Shown in pieces: positions 1 to 10,121 of a stretch of DNA of 64,000 nucleotides (its first letter is position 1; each line of letters opens with the position of its first letter). The notes under the pieces are model-generated. The model saw only the letters and a program-made list of their open reading frames with translations. It was not told where the DNA came from and ran no database searches. Source of the DNA: Corynebacterium dentalis (GTDB lineage Bacteria; Actinomycetota; Actinomycetes; Mycobacteriales; Mycobacteriaceae); assembly GCF_900232865.1 (NCBI RefSeq), contig NZ_OCTS01000001.1, positions 124,001-188,000 of the forward strand. Direction: 5' to 3'. The position numbers and the translations under genes are program-made.

Positions 1-881
1 GCACGGTCCTGAGCCTCTTCGGTGGACGCGCCGAGGTGAGGGGTAACAACAACCTCATCCAGCTCGAACAGAGGGGAATCGGTGCAAGGCTCGGAGGCGT
101 AGACGTCGAAGCCGGCACCACGGATATGACCGGACTTGATGGCGTCTGCCAGAGCCTGCTCGTCAACCAGGCCACCGCGGGCGGCGTTGATGATGATCTG
201 GCCCTTCTTGGACTTAGCCAACAGGTCAGCATTGAACATGCCGGCCGTTTCCTTGGTCTTAGGAAGGTGGATGGTGACGAAGTCCGCGCGACCCATCAGG
301 TCCTCAAGGTTGTCCACCAGCTCCACGCCCAGCTGAGCGGCGCGCGCAGCGTTGGCGTAAGGATCGTAGGCAATGATGTCCGTCTCGAAGGCAGCCAGGC
401 GCTGAGCGAACAGCTGGCCAATGTGGCCGAAGCCGACGATGCCGACGGTCTTGTTAAGGATCTCCACGCCATTGAAGGAGGAGCGCTTCCACTCGCCATC
501 GCGCAGGGTCTTATCCGCGGCTGGGATCTGACGGGCGGTGGACAGCAACAGGGAGATTGCGTGCTCACATGCGGAGTGGATGTTGGAGGTCGGAGCATTA
601 GCCACCATCACGCCACGGGAGGTGGCGGTCTCGATGTCCACGTTGTCCAGGCCCACGCCTGCACGTCCGACGATCTGCAGCTTCGGTGCGGCTTCCAGAA
701 CCTCGGCATCAACCTTGGTTGCGGAACGGACCAGCAGAGCATCTGCGTCCACGACTGCCTTCAGCAGCTCGGGGCGGTTCGGGCCATCCACCCAACGCAC
801 CTCTACGGAATCTCCGAGGGCGTCCACGGTGGACTGGGAAAGCTTGTCGGCAATGAGGACTACCGGGCGATTACTGCTCAC
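1..881 (-). CDS. serA: D-3-phosphoglycerate dehydrogenase, partial (3' end outside window)
   Basis: First, NAD-dependent step of serine synthesis: 3-phosphoglycerate to 3-phosphohydroxypyruvate, in the cytoplasm. About 293 N-terminal residues are present. The Rossmann motif GFGHIG lies near residues 150-155, and INAARGG carries the catalytic-loop Arg near residue 235. The regulatory C-terminal part (ASB/ACT domains in the roughly 530-residue actinobacterial form) lies beyond base 1. The start is a GTG at 881 with AGGAG about 9 nt upstream; the protein begins VSSNRPVVLIADKL. It is on the same strand as the COG0523 GTPase and ilvC upstream, and serA lies near ilvBNC in related genomes. Confidence 0.95.
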   Translation of the reverse strand, partial: MSSNRPVVLIADKLSQSTVDALGDSVEVRWVDGPNRPELLKAVVDADALLVRSATKVDAEVLEAAPKLQIVGRAGVGLDNVDIETATSRGVMVANAPTSNIHSACEHAISLLLSTARQIPAADKTLRDGEWKRSSFNGVEILNKTVGIVGFGHIGQLFAQRLAAFETDIIAYDPYANAARAAQLGVELVDNLEDLMGRADFVTIHLPKTKETAGMFNADLLAKSKKGQIIINAARGGLVDEQALADAIKSGHIRGAGFDVYASEPCTDSPLFELDEVVVTPHLGASTEEAQDR

Positions 882-981
882 GATATTTTCTCCTGAGTGG
901 AAAAGTAGTGCCTCGTCCGCGCCGAAACGACCGCGCCGGCGCCGAGAGGGACCACGCCGTCCAAGTGTGGCGTGCGACGCA

Positions 982-2031
982 TTACAGCATAGCTGTTACT
1001 TCATAATCATTCAGCATTGCGTCCTGGAACCTGGCTATCGCCGCGGCGGCATCAAAGTTCACGCCGATGAGCACCACCTCGTTGGCTGGCGTGAGGCCGG
1101 CACTGCCCCACGAACCAGCTGGTTGGATGCGCAAATCGGGTCCAGCTTGGTGCCACACTTGGATGAGTCCCGCCGTTCCGCGAAGGGCTTCTAGCAGGCG
1201 GCCGCGGTCGAATGGCCGATCGCCACGGAAAACTACTGAGCTGATGCCGTATTCTTCCGTCTCCGGCGTGTGCGGGTTGGCGAGTTCGTCGAGGTAGCCC
1301 TCGTAGGCGCGTGCCGTGTCTTCGTCGTAGAGGTGCGCGCCGAGGATGTTCTCGATGACGCTGCGCCCGTTGACCTTTCCTTCGGTCATTTTCTCGACGC
1401 CAGCTCGCGGATTCATCTTCTTGATCAGCGCCTCAGTGGCTTTGTAGCGGCCAGGGGTGGTCAGATCTGGCTTGGTGATATAGATCTTGTCTGCGAATTC
1501 AATCTGGTCTACCAGCAGGTCTGCGATGGTGCGTTCATCTTCTGGTGTGGCTTCCATGTCTGCTTCGCGCAGCAGCTGCTTTTGGCCTATAAGCTGCAGG
1601 AACTGGGAGGCATCCACGAGGGTGACCATCGTATCGATGGGCGCGACATCCGCCAGCCTGGTTCCGCCTTCCCACTGCCACTCAAACGTGGCAGCCACGG
1701 GCATGGGCTCGGAGATGCCGGTGGATTCGATCACGATGTGGTCATATTTCCCGGACTTGGCGAGCTTTCCCACGGACTCGATGAGATCTTCTCGCAACGT
1801 GCAGCAGATGCAGCCGTTGGTTAATTCAACGAAGCGATCTTCTCCCCTTTCGAGGTGCCCCTCCCCCGCGATAAGCGAGGCATCGATGTTGACCTCGGAG
1901 AAATCGTTGACGATGACCGCGATGCGCCGGCCTTCGCGGTCTGCAAGCAAATCATTGAGCAGGGTTGTCTTGCCGGAGCCGAGGAACCCAGAGATAACGG
2001 TGACGGGAGTTGATGCATGTTCGTGTGACAT
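982..2031 (-). CDS. COG0523 family GTP-binding metallochaperone (CobW/YciC/ZigA-like)
   Basis: P-loop GTPase of 349 residues, of the group that delivers metal, mostly zinc, under metal limitation. Walker A GFLGSGKTTL is at residues 15-24, the metal-binding CICC signature at 74-77, and a TKPDL guanine-specificity motif near 187. The C-terminal CobW domain has few histidines, unlike the His-rich nickel members. A Zur-like box lies 21-39 nt upstream of the ATG, which fits induction by zinc starvation. The gene is inserted between serA and ilvC. The metal is inferred from the box; cobalt or another role cannot be excluded. Confidence 0.85.
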   Translation of the reverse strand: MSHEHASTPVTVISGFLGSGKTTLLNDLLADREGRRIAVIVNDFSEVNIDASLIAGEGHLERGEDRFVELTNGCICCTLREDLIESVGKLAKSGKYDHIVIESTGISEPMPVAATFEWQWEGGTRLADVAPIDTMVTLVDASQFLQLIGQKQLLREADMEATPEDERTIADLLVDQIEFADKIYITKPDLTTPGRYKATEALIKKMNPRAGVEKMTEGKVNGRSVIENILGAHLYDEDTARAYEGYLDELANPHTPETEEYGISSVVFRGDRPFDRGRLLEALRGTAGLIQVWHQAGPDLRIQPAGSWGSAGLTPANEVVLIGVNFDAAAAIARFQDAMLNDYEVTAML

Positions 2032-2051
2032 GCGAGCAACTCTACACCTTA

Positions 2052-2070
2052 CGGATAATCGTTTTCATTA
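2052..2070 (-). promoter_or_regulatory. Zur-like operator upstream of the COG0523 GTPase
   Basis: Read on the minus strand the site is AATGAAAACGATTATCCG, an imperfect inverted repeat (TGAAAA-CGA-TTATCC) close to the actinobacterial Zur pattern TGAAAAT-n-ATTTTCA. It ends about 20 nt before the ATG, where it would cover the promoter or transcription start. COG0523 genes are known Zur targets in corynebacteria, so site and gene support each other. Confidence 0.6.
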
Positions 2071-2091
2071 GCGGTTGCCGGCCTACCGACT

Positions 2092-2188
2092 TTCACAATT
2101 TTTCCCCAACTGCTCCGCGCCAATCCCATCTGCAACATTGTCTTGGGGTTTTGCATGGGCACGATTTGAGTTGGGGAAGAATTGTGAA
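2092..2188. repeat. Long imperfect hairpin / inverted repeat between the GTPase and ilvC
   Basis: The left arm at 2092-2111 (starts TTCACAATTTTTCC) and right arm at 2169-2188 (ends AAGAATTGTGAA) are reverse complements at 19 of 20 positions. The roughly 57-nt interior has weaker pairing (CCCATCTGCAA against TTGCATGGG). No U-run follows either arm. This looks like a structured RNA or a small palindromic element rather than a simple terminator. Confidence 0.65.
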
Positions 2189-2210
2189 TCCCCCTCAAAC
2201 AAACAAGCAA

Positions 2211-2249
2211 AAAGCGCCGCCCACCAGAAACGGTGAACGGCGCTTAAGC
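2211..2249 (-). terminator. Rho-independent terminator of ilvC
   Basis: Starting about 20 nt past the ilvC stop, the minus strand reads AGCGCCG, a loop of about 21 nt, then CGGCGCT followed by TTTTG. The GC-rich 7-bp stem and U-tract fit an intrinsic terminator ending the ilvBNC transcript. Confidence 0.75.
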
Positions 2250-2268
2250 GAACCGACTGAGGAAAAAC

Positions 2269-3348
<1,080 letters not shown>

Positions 3349-3388
3349 TTATACCAGCCGCGCGTTTCAGTTGATGGGATGGGGTGTC

Positions 3389-3417
3389 CATATAGTGAAC
3401 CTCACTCCATCCGCCAA
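3389..3417 (-). promoter_or_regulatory. Candidate ilvC promoter
   Basis: On the minus strand TTGGCG (3412-3417) and TATATG (3389-3394) are separated by exactly 17 nt, directly after the ilvN stop. This would give ilvC its own transcript with a leader of about 95 nt, as described for ilvC in C. glutamicum. Judged from hexamers and spacing only. Confidence 0.4.
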
Positions 3418-3419
3418 AA

Positions 3420-3926
3420 CTAGAGCTTCGCTGGGTACATAGCCTTCGGTCCGCGGCTCATCGCCGTGATCGAGGATTCCACCAGCTCACGGATACCGAA
3501 TGGCTCCAGGATGTCCAGCAAAGCCTGCAGCTTAGACGGAGATCCTGTGGCCTCGATGATCACGGATTCAGCACCCACGTCCACGACGTGCGCGCGGAAC
3601 AGCTTGGCGGATTCGACCACCTGCGTACGGTTCGTGGCATCGGCGGAAACCTTCACCATCAGTAGCCCGCGGGCCACCGTAGTGTCCGGATCCTGACGGG
3701 AGACCTTGAGCACGGGGATCAGCTTGTTCAGCTGCTTGGTAATCTGCTCGATCACCTGGTCTTCACCCTCTAATACGATCGTGATTCGATTGACGCCCTC
3801 TACCTCAGTTCGGCCTGAGCTGATGGACAGGATCGAGAACGCGCGACGCGTAAACATCCCCGAGATACGGGAGATGATGCCGTCTACGTCTTCACACAGG
3901 ATGGACAGTGTATGGACTTGAGACAT
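3420..3926 (-). CDS. ilvN: Acetolactate synthase small (regulatory) subunit
   Basis: 168-residue regulatory partner of IlvB. The N-terminal ACT domain (about residues 4-78, beginning HTLSILCEDVDGIISRISGMF) binds the feedback inhibitor valine, and the C-terminal domain (about 85-160) contacts the catalytic subunit. The stop of ilvB and the start overlap as TAATG, so translation is probably coupled. The length and the C-terminal RGPKAMYPAKL are typical of the actinobacterial form. Confidence 0.96.
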   Translation of the reverse strand: MSQVHTLSILCEDVDGIISRISGMFTRRAFSILSISSGRTEVEGVNRITIVLEGEDQVIEQITKQLNKLIPVLKVSRQDPDTTVARGLLMVKVSADATNRTQVVESAKLFRAHVVDVGAESVIIEATGSPSKLQALLDILEPFGIRELVESSITAMSRGPKAMYPAKL

Positions 3927-5836
3927 TAGTTCTTCTCCTCGTTGTCGGTGCGCTCTGCGATCTGGTCCTGGAGATCTTCTTCCATCTCTTCTTTGACGAC
4001 GCCATGAATCTCCGCAGGATCCTCCCCTGCCGAGGATTCATCATCGAACAGTGGACGTAGATTCATCGCGTACTGGATCTCATTGTTTGAGGTACCAGCG
4101 GCAACCATTGGCCAAACCTGCGCGTCCTCACCCACGATAAAGTCGATCACCACGGGACGGTCATTGATCGCTTCGGCCTTGCGGATGGTCGGCTCCACGT
4201 CTTCCTTGCGGGTCACGCGGAATGCGGCACAGCCCATGGCCTCCGCCAGCATCAGGAAGTCTGGCAGGTAGTTCTCGCCGGGCTTCAAGTTGGTGTGAGA
4301 GTAGTGCTCGTCGTAGAACAGCGTCTGCCACTGGCGCACCATGCCCAGGTTGCCGTTGTTGATCAGAGCGACCTTGATCGGCAGCTTCTCCACCGCACAG
4401 GTCACCAGTTCCTGGTTGGTCATCTGGAAGCAGCCGTCGCCGTCGATGGCCCACACGCTGGTCTCTGGCTTTCCGGCCTTCGCACCCATGGCGGCGGGCA
4501 CCGCGTAGCCCATGGTTCCCAGCCCACCGGAGTTCAGCCAGGTCCGGGGGTTTTCGTAGTCCACGAACTGCGCCGCCCACATCTGGTGCTGACCCACGCC
4601 AGCCACGTAGATGGCCTCTGGTCCAATCACGCGAGACAGCGTCTCGATGACGAACTGTGGCGCCAGCTTCTCATTAGGCTGCTCGCTGTAGCCGCGTGGG
4701 AAGTCCTCGACCAGCTTGCCCAAGTACTTCAGCCAGCCCGTAGTGTCCGGCCCCTCCAGCTTGTTGGACTTCATCGCGTCGCTGAGCGCCTGCAGTACCT
4801 CGCGAGCGTCGCCCACGATCGGCACCTGCACTTCGCGCACCTTGCCGATTTCCGCGGGGTCGATGTCCGCGTGAATAACCTGTGCGTTCGGAGCGAAGCT
4901 GCCCAGATGACCAGTCACGCGGTCGTCGAAGCGAGCGCCGATGGTGATCAGCAGGTCAGAGCGCTGCAGCGCGGCCACGGCAGGCACGGTTCCGTGCATA
5001 CCGGGCATGCCCATGTGCAGTGGGTGGGAGTCCGGGAAGGTTCCCAAAGCCATCAAAGTGGTGACCACGGGGATGTCGTAGGCCTCAGCGAAAGCCATCA
5101 ACTCACGGTGAGCCTCAGCCTTGACCACGCCACCGCCGACGTACAGCACTGGCTTCTTGGCGCTATTGATCAGATGCACGGCTTCATCGATCTGCCGCGA
5201 GTGCGGAGTGGTGACCGGACGGTAGCCAGGCAGTTCGTACTTCGGCGGCCAGACAAAGTCCAGCTCAGCGTTCTGCACATCCTTGGGGATGTCCACCAGC
5301 ACGGCGCCGGGACGGCCCGTGGATGCCACATGGAAGGCCTCCGCGATGGCTGCAGGAATGTCATCAGGATGGGTCACCATGAAGTTGTGCTTGGTGATGG
5401 GCATAGTCACGCCACGGATATCAGCCTCCTGGAAGGCATCCGTACCGAGCATGTGCTGGCCTACCTGGCCGGTGATGGCCACCAGTGGAACGGAGTCCAT
5501 GTTGGCGTCGGCAATGGGGGTGACCAGGTTCGTGGCACCAGGTCCGGAGGTGGCGATACACACACCAACGCGACCGGTCGCCTGCGCAAAGCCCGTTGCT
5601 GCATGGCCTGCACCCTGCTCGTGACGGACCAGGATGTGATTGAGCTTTTCGGAGGAGTAGAGCGCCTCGTACAGTGGCAACACTGCGCCGCCAGGCAGAC
5701 CAAAGACAACGTCTGTGCCCAGCTCTTCGAGGGAGCGGACAACAGCTTCTGCGCCGTTAATGCGCTCGGGTCGCTTGCCGCGAGAGTTGTTCGCCAGGAT
5801 GGCTGGTGTGGGTTGCGAGCGTGATGTGTCAGTCAC
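3926..5836 (-). CDS. ilvB: Acetolactate synthase large (catalytic) subunit
   Basis: Thiamine-diphosphate enzyme condensing two pyruvates to acetolactate, or pyruvate plus 2-oxobutyrate to acetohydroxybutyrate; it commits carbon to branched-chain amino acids. 636 residues. The catalytic Glu is in [10 protein letters not shown], the FAD-domain stretch is in the middle, and the TPP/Mg motif [12 protein letters not shown] ends in INNGNLG. A polar C-terminal tail ([13 protein letters not shown]) extends past the core. The start is GTG 5836 with AAGGAG about 10 nt upstream; an out-of-frame ATG at 5843 opens a four-codon ORF overlapping it. Expression is probably controlled by the upstream attenuator. 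Confidence 0.97.
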   Translation of the reverse strand: MTDTSRSQPTPAILANNSRGKRPERINGAEAVVRSLEELGTDVVFGLPGGAVLPLYEALYSSEKLNHILVRHEQGAGHAATGFAQATGRVGVCIATSGPGATNLVTPIADANMDSVPLVAITGQVGQHMLGTDAFQEADIRGVTMPITKHNFMVTHPDDIPAAIAEAFHVASTGRPGAVLVDIPKDVQNAELDFVWPPKYELPGYRPVTTPHSRQIDEAVHLINSAKKPVLYVGGGVVKAEAHRELMAFAEAYDIPVVTTLMALGTFPDSHPLHMGMPGMHGTVPAVAALQRSDLLITIGARFDDRVTGHLGSFAPNAQVIHADIDPAEIGKVREVQVPIVGDAREVLQALSDAMKSNKLEGPDTTGWLKYLGKLVEDFPRGYSEQPNEKLAPQFVIETLSRVIGPEAIYVAGVGQHQMWAAQFVDYENPRTWLNSGGLGTMGYAVPAAMGAKAGKPETSVWAIDGDGCFQMTNQELVTCAVEKLPIKVALINNGNLGMVRQWQTLFYDEHYSHTNLKPGENYLPDFLMLAEAMGCAAFRVTRKEDVEPTIRKAEAINDRPVVIDFIVGEDAQVWPMVAAGTSNNEIQYAMNLRPLFDDESSAGEDPAEIHGVVKEEMEEDLQDQIAERTDNEEKN

Positions 5837-5886
5837 GTGTCATTCGCTCCTTGGGTCAATGGTCTTTGTCGAAGAGGACGGCAATC

Positions 5887-5926
5887 AAAAAGCCCCCGAG
5901 TAACCGAGCGAGTCGGTACCGAGGGC
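5887..5926 (-). terminator. Attenuator terminator of the ilvBNC leader
   Basis: The minus strand folds as GCCCTCGG..ACCGA / TCGGT..CTCGGGGGC followed by TTTTT, about 50 nt before ilvB and about 40 nt after the leader-peptide stop. A shorter GAGGG/CCCTC hairpin (about 5951-5969) overlaps the end of the leader ORF and could serve as the pause or alternative stem. Together with the leader peptide this is classical amino-acid attenuation. Confidence 0.85.
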
Positions 5927-5966
5927 GCGGTGTGTATTCGAGGATCTCGAGTGAGGGTTGCGCCCC

Positions 5967-6005
5967 TCAGCCTACGAGTACGCGAATAACTAGGTTGCTC
6001 ATCAT
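5967..6005 (-). CDS. ilvL: ilvBNC leader peptide, rich in Leu/Val/Ile
   Basis: Short ORF MMSNLVIRVLVG: six of seven consecutive residues from Leu9 backwards to Val11 region (LVIRVLV) are leucine, valine or isoleucine. It lies just upstream of a terminator hairpin before ilvB. Ribosome stalling here when charged Leu, Val or Ile tRNA is scarce would prevent terminator formation. The start at 6005 is chosen because the -10 box TATGAT ends 7 nt before it, which makes the mRNA leaderless; an in-frame ATG pair at 6017 would lie inside the promoter. C. glutamicum ilvBNC is known to carry a comparable leader. Confidence 0.85.
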   Translation of the reverse strand: MMSNLVIRVLVG

Positions 6006-6012
6006 GGTTGTC

Positions 6013-6041
6013 ATCATAACTAGCGGTGCTGTGTCATGCAA
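6013..6041 (-). promoter_or_regulatory. ilvBNC promoter
   Basis: On the minus strand TTGCAT (6036-6041) and TATGAT (6013-6018) are spaced by 17 nt. The predicted start, 7 nt on, coincides with the ATG of the leader peptide at 6005. Confidence 0.7.
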
Positions 6042-6176
6042 GTCACTGAGCACAACTTTCCCAAACTATGAACGTCACTATCCCACTAGGTGACCACTTA
6101 ACACCGTGAAATTCAGCGTTTGCCAAGCTCATTCCAAGAGTGTGACTCACTGAAATTTTTCATTACGGTGGAGCGC

Positions 6177-7649
6177 ATGAATGTGAAGTTTTTCCTCTAC
6201 GAGGTCTGGGGATGGTTAATCCACCACGGCATTCCCCTCACTGCTCTCGTGCTTACAGCGATCCTCATCCCACGCTTGGGACGCTTGGCGATGCGCATGG
6301 CCGAGCGCCAGCTCTCCAAGGGCGAAGAGGCAACCAAGACCCGCCTGGCGCTGATTGGCGCGCTGGTTTACGTGGTAGAAGCTGTTGCCTTCTTCTTCAT
6401 CGTCATGGTCGGCCTCACTAACTTGGGCGTTCCCGCCATGGGCGCGGCATTGCCCGCCACTGTGGTTTCTGCTGCCATTGGTTTCGGCGCGCAGAACGTT
6501 ATTGGTGACTTCCTGGCTGGTTTCTTCATCATCTCGGAACGCCAGTTCGGTTTGGGAGATTACGTCAGCTTCGATGGACCCAGCAATCCCGTCGAGGGCA
6601 CGGTGGTAGCGATCACCCTCCGCGCCACCCGCTTGCGCACCCCGTCCGGCGAGATGGTCAACGTCCCTAACGGCACCACCGGCGTGATCACTAACTTCTC
6701 TCAGGAGTGGTCCCGTGCTGTTGTGGACATCGAAATTCCAATGAAGCACGGCGAGTCCATGGCCGAGCTCACCCGCGGCGTGGAGCAGGCCGCTCAGCAT
6801 GCCGTCCGCGATCCTGAGGTCGCCAAGGATGTCACCGATCAGCTGGACGTTTTGCCTGCCATGAGCTTGGTTCAGCCCGCGACCGCCGGTCAGCCGTGGT
6901 CGGTGCAGTTCCGTATCACGGCTGACGTCAATCCTGCGCGCCAGTGGGCCGTGGAGCGTGCTATTCGTGCCGCGGTGGCCAATGAGTTCTGGGAGCGTAT
7001 GCAGCATGCGCCCGCGTTCGGTCCTTCTTCTTTTTCCGACGCCACCACCCCCGCCGATTCCGTCTCCGCCAACCGAGACGAGAACGCTGCCCTTACTGAG
7101 CAGGCAAGCGGTTCTGAGCCTAAGGACGATGGCCCAGGCTCCCCGTCAAATCACACGTTCGATCCGCAGCGTCCCGGTCGGCGACGTGACGAGCGCGGCG
7201 ACATTATTGTTGGCGAGGAAGACTTCGGCGATTCCCTCGACGAGGCAGCCTTCGAGCGCCATGATTACGACACGAAGCTCAAAAACTTCTTGAGCATCGG
7301 TGGTCGCACTCGCGTGTCTACTACCCTGCTGTTCATTGCGCTGATCTTCGTGGGCGGGCTGGCACTGGCGGCGTCGAATCCAGAAGGCGGCCAGGCAGGC
7401 CTGCTCAACCCAGCTCGCTGGCAGTCCACAGAGGAAACCACGGAGATTTCCGAGACCACCCCTTCTGCTACTGAGTCTGAGGTAATGGAGACGCCGACCG
7501 AGGAACAACCTCAGTACACCGAGCAACCAACGGACACAACTAACCAACAGACCTATGAACAGACGCCTCAGAGCGAATCGAGCCAGCAACAGCCTGACTC
7601 GTCCACCCAAGAGCAATCGACGGCGGACAACACCCAGCCCTCGCAATAG
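6177..7649 (+). CDS. mscCG: MscCG/YggB-type mechanosensitive channel, glutamate exporter homologue
   Basis: Small-conductance mechanosensitive channel, 490 residues. Three N-terminal membrane helices (about 14-34, 58-80, 86-115) include the pore helix with AIGFGAQNVIGDFLAGFFI. A cytoplasmic beta/alpha domain (about 120-275), a charged linker, a fourth membrane helix (about 380-400) and an extracytoplasmic Thr/Gln/Ser/Glu-rich tail follow. That fourth helix and tail are the signature of corynebacterial MscCG, which releases glutamate under membrane tension. ATG 6177 is preceded by GGAG; an upstream in-frame start at 6120 lacks a ribosome site. Divergent from ilvB and next to the PH-domain gene, as in C. 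glutamicum. Confidence 0.9.
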   Translation: MNVKFFLYEVWGWLIHHGIPLTALVLTAILIPRLGRLAMRMAERQLSKGEEATKTRLALIGALVYVVEAVAFFFIVMVGLTNLGVPAMGAALPATVVSAAIGFGAQNVIGDFLAGFFIISERQFGLGDYVSFDGPSNPVEGTVVAITLRATRLRTPSGEMVNVPNGTTGVITNFSQEWSRAVVDIEIPMKHGESMAELTRGVEQAAQHAVRDPEVAKDVTDQLDVLPAMSLVQPATAGQPWSVQFRITADVNPARQWAVERAIRAAVANEFWERMQHAPAFGPSSFSDATTPADSVSANRDENAALTEQASGSEPKDDGPGSPSNHTFDPQRPGRRRDERGDIIVGEEDFGDSLDEAAFERHDYDTKLKNFLSIGGRTRVSTTLLFIALIFVGGLALAASNPEGGQAGLLNPARWQSTEETTEISETTPSATESEVMETPTEEQPQYTEQPTDTTNQQTYEQTPQSESSQQQPDSSTQEQSTADNTQPSQ

Positions 7650-7693
7650 CACCTGATTCAACAACCACAGACCAACCTGTTTAAATAGCAACC

Positions 7694-8266
7694 ATGAGCG
7701 CAAAGGCAAAAAGAAGCACTCCACCTACTGCAGGGCCTGGAGTGAAGTGGCGTGGCGACACGGTGTACCTCTCCCCGAGCCGCGAGCATTTGCTCGGCGT
7801 GGCTTTCATGGTGGTGCTGTGTCTGATCTTTGCGGGATTCAAGTTCTCTTGGTTCTTCTGGGTTCCACTGCTACCGCTGATCTTCCTGGCGTGGACTTTT
7901 TACGTGCGAACCACGGTGGGGCCTCAGGGCATCGCTACCCGCTACGCCCTGCGCAAGAACCGGAAGATGAGCTGGAATAAATTTTCCGGTGTGCAGTTTA
8001 ATAAGGCAGGTAAGGCCTACGCGGTTACTCACGAAGACGGAGCCGACGACACCCGATTCTGGCTCCCGGGAGTAACCTTTAATTCGCTGATCACCCTCAG
8101 CGTGGCATCTGACGGCCGAATTCCCGATCCGGTGACCCCGGGACGAGAAGCCGCAGATCGCAAGGTGCAGGTTGTCCACAAGGATGGCCACGCAGTGCTG
8201 ATGGACAAGGACGAATACGCTGAATACGAAGCTCAGCGTCGCGCCGAAGTAGAGAAGAGTGACTAA
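7694..8266 (+). CDS. PH-domain membrane protein (CFP-6/Rv3004-like)
   Basis: 190-residue protein with a membrane hairpin (about residues 33-75: [17 protein letters not shown], then [16 protein letters not shown]). A small bacterial PH-type domain follows ([21 protein letters not shown] onward). Position between mscCG and ilvD, opposite ilvB, matches Rv3004 of M. tuberculosis (low-molecular-weight antigen 6). Molecular function unknown. TTAAAT lies 7 nt before the ATG, suggesting a leaderless start. The stop runs into the start region of ilvD, so the two are probably cotranscribed. Confidence 0.75.
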   Translation: MSAKAKRSTPPTAGPGVKWRGDTVYLSPSREHLLGVAFMVVLCLIFAGFKFSWFFWVPLLPLIFLAWTFYVRTTVGPQGIATRYALRKNRKMSWNKFSGVQFNKAGKAYAVTHEDGADDTRFWLPGVTFNSLITLSVASDGRIPDPVTPGREAADRKVQVVHKDGHAVLMDKDEYAEYEAQRRAEVEKSD

Positions 8267-8270
8267 AACG

Positions 8271-10121
8271 ATGAACGCAATCCCATTGAGATCCGCTGTA
8301 ACCACCCAGGGCCGTAACGCTGCAGGCGCACGCGCACTGTGGCGCGCCACGGGCATGACCGACGCGGACTTCGACAACAAGCCCATCATCGCCATCGCGA
8401 ACTCGTACACGCAGTTCGTGCCGGGTCACGTGCACCTCAAGGACGTTGGCGACATCGTGGCAGAGGCCATCACTGAAGCCGGTGGCGTGGCACGCGAATT
8501 CAACACCATCGCCGTGGATGACGGCATCGCCATGGGTCACGCGGGCATGCTGTACTCCCTGCCTTCTCGTGAGGTCATTTCCGACGCCGTGGAGTACATG
8601 GTCAACGGTCATGCCGCGGACGCACTGGTGTGCATCTCCAACTGCGACAAGATCACCCCGGGTATGCTCAATGCCGCAATGCGCTTGAACATCCCCGTGG
8701 TGTTCGTCTCTGGCGGACCGATGGAGGCCGGCAAAGCCGTGGCTGTTGATGGTGTGGTGCAGGCTCCCACTGACCTGATCACCGCCATCTCTGCTTCTGC
8801 ATCGGACAAGGTGGATGCGCAAGGACTGTTAGATGTGGAATCCGCCGCTTGTCCTACCTGCGGTTCCTGTTCCGGTATGTTCACGGCAAACTCCATGAAC
8901 TGTCTCACCGAGGCTCTGGGGCTTTCCCTGCCGGGCAATGGTTCTACTCTGGCAACTCAGGTGGCCCGCAAGGAGCTTTTCCGTAAGGCCGGAACCACCA
9001 TCGTGGATCTGTGTAAGCGCTACTACGGCGAGGGCGATTCCTCCGTGTTGCCTCGCAACATCGCCACGCGCGAGGCCTTCGAGAACGCCATGGCTCTGGA
9101 CATGGCCATGGGCGGTTCCACCAATACCGTGCTGCACATCTTGGCCGCTGCCGAAGAGGGTGAAGTGGGCTTCAACCTGCAGGACATCGACGATCTGTCC
9201 AAGCGTGTTCCATGCTTGTCCAAGGTCTCCCCGAACTCCGATTACCACATGGAAGACGTGCACCGCGGTGGTGGCATCCCCGCCATCTTGGGCGAGCTCT
9301 ACCGGGGCGGAAAGCTCAACGAGGGTGTGCACAGCGTGCACTCCAACACGCTGAAGGAATGGCTGCTGAACTGGGACATCCGTTCCGGTGAGGCGTCCGA
9401 GGAAGCCATCGAGCTCTTCCACGCCGCGCCAGGTGGTGTGCGCACTACTGAGCCATTCTCCACTAGCAACCGCTGGTCGTCTTTGGACACGGATGCAGCT
9501 GAAGGTGTCATTCGTGACGTCGAACATGCTTTTACGTCCGACGGCGGCTTGGTCATCCTCCGCGGCAACCTCGCGGAAAACGGCGCTGTGATTAAGTCCG
9601 CTGGCGTGGATCCATCGGTGTGGCACTTCGAGGGAACCGCGTTGGTCGTGGAATCTCAAGAAGAAGCAGTACGCGTGATCCTGGACAAAAAGGTTCAGCC
9701 TGGCCACGTGGTGGTTGTGCGCTACGAAGGTCCCGCCGGTGGCCCGGGCATGCAGGAGATGCTGCACCCCACCGCTTTCTTGAAGGGCGCTGGCCTGGGC
9801 AAGAAGTGTGCGCTGATCACCGATGGTCGCTTCTCAGGAGGCTCCTCGGGAATCTCCGTGGGCCACATCTCCCCCGAGGCTGCTCACGGCGGACTCATCG
9901 GTCTGGTTCAGGACGGCGATCCGATCCTGATCGACATCCACGAGCGCCGCTTGGAGCTGCAGGTCTCTGACGAGGAAATCGCGCGTCGAAAGGAAGAGAT
10001 GGAGTCTCGCGACAAGCCGTGGTCTCCTACCACTCGCCAGCGCACGGTGACCAAGGCTCTGCGCGCCTACGCATCTATGGCTACGTCTGCTGATCGCGGC
10101 GCAGTCCGCGAAGTTAACTAA
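8271..10121 (+). CDS. ilvD: Dihydroxy-acid dehydratase
   Basis: Iron-sulfur dehydratase, third common step of valine/isoleucine/leucine synthesis, making the 2-oxo acids. 616 residues. Cluster-ligand segments ISNCDK (Cys about 125) and [17 protein letters not shown] (about 194-210) are intact, as are [14 protein letters not shown] and [11 protein letters not shown] near the C terminus. ATG 8271 is preferred because close homologues begin near the IPLRS segment; an in-frame GTG at 8259 overlaps the upstream gene. It overlaps the convergent DoxX gene by 4 nt. Confidence 0.96.
   Translation: MNAIPLRSAVTTQGRNAAGARALWRATGMTDADFDNKPIIAIANSYTQFVPGHVHLKDVGDIVAEAITEAGGVAREFNTIAVDDGIAMGHAGMLYSLPSREVISDAVEYMVNGHAADALVCISNCDKITPGMLNAAMRLNIPVVFVSGGPMEAGKAVAVDGVVQAPTDLITAISASASDKVDAQGLLDVESAACPTCGSCSGMFTANSMNCLTEALGLSLPGNGSTLATQVARKELFRKAGTTIVDLCKRYYGEGDSSVLPRNIATREAFENAMALDMAMGGSTNTVLHILAAAEEGEVGFNLQDIDDLSKRVPCLSKVSPNSDYHMEDVHRGGGIPAILGELYRGGKLNEGVHSVHSNTLKEWLLNWDIRSGEASEEAIELFHAAPGGVRTTEPFSTSNRWSSLDTDAAEGVIRDVEHAFTSDGGLVILRGNLAENGAVIKSAGVDPSVWHFEGTALVVESQEEAVRVILDKKVQPGHVVVVRYEGPAGGPGMQEMLHPTAFLKGAGLGKKCALITDGRFSGGSSGISVGHISPEAAHGGLIGLVQDGDPILIDIHERRLELQVSDEEIARRKEEMESRDKPWSPTTRQRTVTKALRAYASMATSADRGAVREVN

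Noticed and set aside
4295..5824. Long open frame (509 codons) opposite ilvB
   Set aside because: It mirrors the ilvB codons in antisense, has no ribosome site and gives His/Gly/Val-rich nonsense; a GC-bias shadow.
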